Positions 12,040 to 14,875 of a stretch of 14,875 nucleotides of DNA are shown piece after piece. A program made the translations under genes and the position numbers. The DNA is from Bacteroidales bacterium (lineage in GTDB: Bacteria > Bacteroidota > Bacteroidia > Bacteroidales > UBA3824): contig JAEEXW010000026.1 of NCBI GenBank assembly GCA_016287995.1, positions 1 through 14,875 on the forward strand, read 5' to 3'. Under the pieces are notes generated by a model. It was not told where the DNA came from. It worked only from the letters and a program-made list of their open reading frames with translations, and did no database searches. The number at the start of each line of letters is the position of its first letter. The stretch's first letter is position 1.

Positions 12040-12160
12040 TGTCAATAAAAGTTACAACATAAAGATTTTGGGCGTTTGCCCCCGTGTGCGTATTGTAATG
12101 GTATGCACGTACCTTTGTAACTGGTATTGACAGCGGGTAGGCAGACGCTTATTTTTTTTG
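12040..12160 (+). ncRNA. Structured leader RNA with nested stems and U-tract end
   Basis: Pairings: TGTCAATA (12040-12047) with TATTGACA (12125-12132); GTTACAA (12051-12057) with TTGTAAC (12115-12121); a hairpin GGGC-gttt-GCCC (12070-12081); and GTGCGTA (12086-12092) with TATGCAC (12102-12108), loop of 9. GCGTTTGCC (12072-12080) is also complementary to GGCAGACGC (12140-12148, one G-U pair), a pseudoknot or alternative helix immediately before TTATTTTTTTT. A short hairpin AGCG (12132-12135) with CGCT (12146-12149) competes with it. Promoter, structure and U-tract delimit an RNA of about 115 nt. It is either an independent small RNA or an attenuator of the downstream gene. The architecture resembles Bacteroidales-specific RNA motifs described from comparative genomics; family membership is unverified. 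Confidence 0.65.
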
Positions 12161-12178
12161 CCTTAAATTATAAACAAT

Positions 12179-13066
12179 ATGTCAAATAAAGTTACAGAAA
12201 ATACCGCGAAAACGTCAACAATCGCGGTACTAAGAAAGACCGAGTTTCTCGGCAAAACTCTAACCGTATTTGGTACGGTAGCAACGCCGCTATTCCTTGC
12301 AAAGGAAGTTTCAGAATTGTTGGAACACACCAATTCTCGAATGATGTTGCAGTCAGTTGACAACGATGAAAAGGTAGTAAACAATGTTTACACCCTTGGC
12401 GGCAAACAAAAATGTTGGTTCTTAACCGAGTATGGACTTTATGAAGTCCTGATGCAGAGCCGCAAGCCGGTAGCCAAAGAGTTCAAGAAGGGCGTGAAAA
12501 AGATTCTGAAAGAAATCCGTCAGCAAGGATTTTACGCCACGTCAGAAGTCAGGAACAACGTCAATTCTGATTATGTTGAATCATTGATGGACTTGCTCCA
12601 ATTCAAAGACAGTCAAATAGAGTTCAAGGACAACTTGATAGACACCCTCAACAACCGCGTTGACCACTTGCTGACACTCCTCGAAAAATACTACCATCCG
12701 GAGAAACAGACCAAGGAGATGCTGCCGATTCAGTCAGGCGAAGTCAGGATTTTGGGCAAATCAGAATTGATGGGCAGTCCTGTTACCGTGTTCGGCACTC
12801 CCGACAATCCGCTGTTTTACGCAAAGGAGATAGCCAAAGTGTTTGGCGTGGTGTCGTCGATACGAATGACACACTACGTAAGCGAAGGCAACAAAAAAAG
12901 GCTTCGCAACCCCACCTGCATTTTCGGAGGACAGCGCACTTGGTTCATCAACAAGGAAGGATTGAAAGAACTTGCCTACCGTTACGCCTATTGTGGCGGC
13001 GTGGTGGATGCCGAGAAGTTCGACAACGACATCCACAATTTGTTGCAGACAATCCACAGCAAGTAA
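12179..13066 (+). CDS. Double BRO-N domain protein (phage antirepressor-like)
   Basis: A 295-aa protein with two BRO-N-like domains. Domain 1 (about residues 20-115) has FLGKTLTVFG, PLFLAKEVSELL, LGGKQKCWFLTEYGLYEVLM and a basic FKKGVKKILKEI. Domain 2 (about 192-292) has LMGSPVTVFG, NPLFYAKEIAKVFG, FGGQRTWFINKEGLKEL and FDNDIHNLLQTI. They are joined by a helical, probably coiled-coil linker (about 130-172). BRO-N proteins bind DNA and include phage antirepressors and baculovirus BRO proteins. Two tandem copies with no separate C-terminal domain is unusual; domain 2 has lost much of the basic tail motif, so its role may be dimerisation. It is expressed from its own promoter through a structured leader and closed by a strong terminator. 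Confidence 0.85.
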   Translation: MSNKVTENTAKTSTIAVLRKTEFLGKTLTVFGTVATPLFLAKEVSELLEHTNSRMMLQSVDNDEKVVNNVYTLGGKQKCWFLTEYGLYEVLMQSRKPVAKEFKKGVKKILKEIRQQGFYATSEVRNNVNSDYVESLMDLLQFKDSQIEFKDNLIDTLNNRVDHLLTLLEKYYHPEKQTKEMLPIQSGEVRILGKSELMGSPVTVFGTPDNPLFYAKEIAKVFGVVSSIRMTHYVSEGNKKRLRNPTCIFGGQRTWFINKEGLKELAYRYAYCGGVVDAEKFDNDIHNLLQTIHSK

Positions 13067-13088
13067 GCGCAACACCATTACTGAATAC

Positions 13089-13123
13089 AAAAAGGGAAAC
13101 GACAAACGCCGTTTCCCTTTTTT
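13089..13123 (+). terminator. Rho-independent terminator of the BRO gene
   Basis: AAAAAGGGAAACG (13089-13101), loop acaaacgc, CGTTTCCCTTTTTT (13110-13123). A 13-bp perfect stem, U-rich on its 3' side. Confidence 0.9.
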
Positions 13124-13210
13124 GCTAACCAACTTAGAGTATATCAAAGATATGGAAATGACAATAAAAAAACTTTTGGGCGATTTTGCCGCATCCTTTT
13201 TTTTGATGTG

Positions 13211-14323
13211 TTATAGCACTTGCGGTATTTGAGTTACGGCATCCTGTTTCTTCTTGTCGAGGATGTCGGCGTAGATTTGCGTGGTCTTCAATTCCCGGTG
13301 TCCCAACAATTTCTGAACCGTGTAAATCTCTGTGCCTAATGTCAGCATCATTACCGCAAAGGTATGACGGGCGCAGTGAAAAGTGATTTTCTTAGAGATG
13401 CCCGCAGTCAAGCACCAACGTTGAAGTTCTATGTTCATCTGCATAGAATATTTAAGACCACGGAAAACACGGACGGAATCATCTTTGCGGTCGCCCATCA
13501 GTGCGGCTGCCTGTGGGTTGATGTCGAGGTATTCAAGATTTTGGGTTTTCTTCTGACGGAATATGATGCGCTTGAATCCGTCTTGCTCCCTCACATCGCT
13601 CCAAGTGAGTTTGTTGACATCGCTCCACCTCAGCCCTGTAAGGCACGAAAACAAGAAGGCACGGCGCAAAACGTCTTTGTCGCACGGTGTTTGCGACAGT
13701 GTTTTGAGTTCGTCGATTGTCAGGTATTCGCGTTTTTCTTCGCTCTGTTTGTCGGGCTTGATGCCGGCACACGGGTTGATGTTGATGATGCCCTCGTCCA
13801 ATGCTGTCTGCATAAAAACACGAAACTTGATGAAATACGAGTTACGTGAATTTTGGCTCAGCGGTTTGCCCGATTTTGTTTCGGTAGTCCTGAGATAGTC
13901 TTTGAATCCTTGGCAGAATTTTTTGTCAATGTCCGCCATCTTCACATCGCCAGTCCCGGCATACTTCAAGAGGTGAGTTTTTGCGCTGTACCAGTTACCA
14001 TAGTTGCCTGTGGAATCCGCCTTTTTGCGGCGTTCCATCACCTCGTCCCAATAGGCAAAGAGGTTTATTTTTGACATTTTGGGCGTGTCGAATCCGAATC
14101 GTCCGTTTTGGATTTCGACGATGCGCTGTGCTTTGACGGCTTCGGCGAGGCGCATTGTTTCCTGATTTTTGGTTTTGTCGGCGCGTGTGTTTTCAGGTAC
14201 AAGATAGAGTTTGAGGTATTCATAGTTGCGCCTTCCGTTGGCGTAAATATCGAGGTACAGCGAATATCCGCCGTGTGTTCGCTGTCGTTTTCTAAGATGT
14301 ACCGTTTCGTTAGTATTTGCCAT
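13211..14323 (-). CDS. Tyrosine recombinase / site-specific integrase, integrase 2
   Basis: A 370-aa integrase on the minus strand. An N-terminal arm-binding region (VHLRKRQRTHGGYSLYLDIY) precedes a SAM-like core-binding domain (about 85-185) and a catalytic domain (about 200-370). Catalytic residues: R232 in LTGLRWSDV, K259 in RQKKTQN, H316 and R319 in HCARHTFA, H342 in LLGHRELKTT, Y351 in QIYADI. All are intact, so it should be active. It differs clearly from integrase 1 in sequence and is more GC-rich, implying a separate origin. It lies 199 bases downstream of the mnmE stop and reads in the same direction. Its upstream region carries TTGTTGC repeats. Confidence 0.95.
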   Translation of the reverse strand: MANTNETVHLRKRQRTHGGYSLYLDIYANGRRNYEYLKLYLVPENTRADKTKNQETMRLAEAVKAQRIVEIQNGRFGFDTPKMSKINLFAYWDEVMERRKKADSTGNYGNWYSAKTHLLKYAGTGDVKMADIDKKFCQGFKDYLRTTETKSGKPLSQNSRNSYFIKFRVFMQTALDEGIININPCAGIKPDKQSEEKREYLTIDELKTLSQTPCDKDVLRRAFLFSCLTGLRWSDVNKLTWSDVREQDGFKRIIFRQKKTQNLEYLDINPQAAALMGDRKDDSVRVFRGLKYSMQMNIELQRWCLTAGISKKITFHCARHTFAVMMLTLGTEIYTVQKLLGHRELKTTQIYADILDKKKQDAVTQIPQVL

Positions 14324-14341
14324 ATATCGTTGATTTTTAAT

Positions 14342-14393
14342 TTGTTGCTCTGTTGTTGCAGTTTTGTTGCACTAATTTTTGCCGCAACAAAAC
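14342..14393. repeat. TTGTTGC boxes with 11-bp phasing and inverted repeat upstream of integrase 2
   Basis: TTGTTGC at 14342, 14353 and 14364, exactly 11 bp apart, and its inverse GCAACAA at 14384. GTTTTGTTGC (14361-14370) and GCAACAAAAC (14384-14393) form a 10-bp inverted repeat with a 13-nt spacer. They lie just upstream of the integrase 2 start: candidate operator or arm-type sites. Confidence 0.75.
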
Positions 14394-14522
14394 CGCATCA
14401 CAAATAAACAAATAATGATTGATATATACAATACTTATCTTTGGCGCAAATGATTGATTTTTAAATATTTATAGTTGATTCATTGTTTTATCGTAGTCTA
14501 TTTATAGGGTAATGTAATAAAA

Positions 14523-14875
14523 TTATTTGCCGATGCAAAAGTTCTTAAAAATATTCCCCAATACCTCGTCGGTCGTGATTTCGTCGCCGGTGATTTCGGC
14601 AAATGAGCGCAGGGCGTCGCGGATGTCTTGCGATACAAATTCGCCTGAAAGTCCTGAATTTAAGGCGGTTTCGGCGCGTTGGATTGACGACAACGCCTCC
14701 GCAAAAATCGTGTAGTGGCGGACGTTGGTCAGGATTACCTCGTCCTGATTGTAATCCGCCGCACCGAGTTGCGAAATCTTTGCAAACAGTGCGTCGAGGT
14801 TGGTGCGGTGCTTGGCGGAAATTTTCACGACGTGTACATCTTGCGGCAACACGTTGACATCAACATCACCGCAAA
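14523..14875 (-). CDS. mnmE: tRNA-modification GTPase MnmE, C-terminal part (cut by window edge)
   Basis: The last 117 codons of MnmE, which with MnmG installs the 5-carboxymethylaminomethyl group on U34 of certain tRNAs. The visible part starts at the end of the G domain, with the SAK motif of the G5 loop (KISAKHRTNLDALF). It then covers the C-terminal helical domain, with the conserved LTNVRHY, a DIRDALRSFAEITGDEITTD segment and the family's invariant C-terminus FCIGK. The final Cys and the exact end are normal, so the gene is intact at this side. The N-terminal and most of the G domain lie beyond the window. It is a core chromosomal gene and marks a boundary of the accessory region. Confidence 0.97.
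   Translation of the reverse strand, partial: CGDVDVNVLPQDVHVVKISAKHRTNLDALFAKISQLGAADYNQDEVILTNVRHYTIFAEALSSIQRAETALNSGLSGEFVSQDIRDALRSFAEITGDEITTDEVLGNIFKNFCIGK

Noticed and set aside
12161..12178. Shine-Dalgarno for the BRO gene
   Set aside because: The 18 bases before the ATG are ccttaaattataaacaat, with no purine-rich match; initiation is probably of the A-rich Bacteroidetes kind.
13364..13849. 161-codon open frame on the plus strand
   Set aside because: Fully antisense to integrase 2, whose catalytic residues are intact; it is a shadow of that gene's codon bias.
14436..14443. TATCTTTG as a plus-strand promoter
   Set aside because: No TTG 19-20 bases upstream, and both flanking genes read on the minus strand.

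Overview
The window looks like part of a Bacteroidetes (probably Bacteroidales) chromosome carrying integrated mobile DNA. The taxonomic call rests on four things: two tyrosine recombinases of the Bacteroidetes integrase type, a Zn-ribbon/Toprim protein resembling the DUF6371 family, promoters that match the TTG-N19-TAnnTTTG consensus of that phylum, and AT-rich leaders without Shine-Dalgarno in front of some genes. The only clear chromosomal gene is the 3' end of mnmE, running off the right edge on the minus strand.

Positions 82-9454 hold a dense run of plus-strand genes, many overlapping by ATGA or separated by a few bases. The first part (82-5210) is rich in small membrane proteins. It includes a two-TM protein overlapping a membrane-anchored zinc amidase (candidate holin and signal-anchor endolysin), a single-TM protein with an 11-residue repeat, a four-TM protein with a long flexible tail, a 39-residue membrane peptide and a TM/coiled-coil protein. 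It also has an HTH protein, a DUF2442-like protein and several unknowns. The second part (5279-8009) is a replication module: a Zn-ribbon/Toprim primase-like protein and a DUF927-like AAA+ helicase. Five small unknown proteins follow (8028-9454), and a terminator closes the run. This looks like the replication and lysis portion of an integrated virus or replicative integrative element. No capsid, tail, packaging, relaxase or conjugation gene is visible, so its class is undecided; the left end lies outside the window.

Positions 9455-11786 form an integration/control region: an integrase with a repeat-bearing promoter, an AT-rich stretch with an array of ATGTAGGT boxes phased at 11 bp (origin- or operator-like), a small HTH protein (candidate excisionase or regulator), and a small Cys-rich protein gene that appears frameshifted.

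Positions 12007-13123 hold an independent unit: a near-perfect Bacteroidetes promoter, a structured leader RNA with a possible pseudoknot or terminator switch, a protein with two diverged BRO-N domains, and a strong terminator. A second integrase (13211-14323, minus) then sits next to the 3' end of mnmE, a gene end known as an integration target for other islands.

The observations I rate most highly are: (1) two otherwise unrelated small membrane proteins that both end in QLTLF, a close match to the bacterial beta sliding-clamp binding pentapeptide; (2) the structured RNA upstream of the BRO gene; (3) the 11-bp-phased box array next to the integrase.
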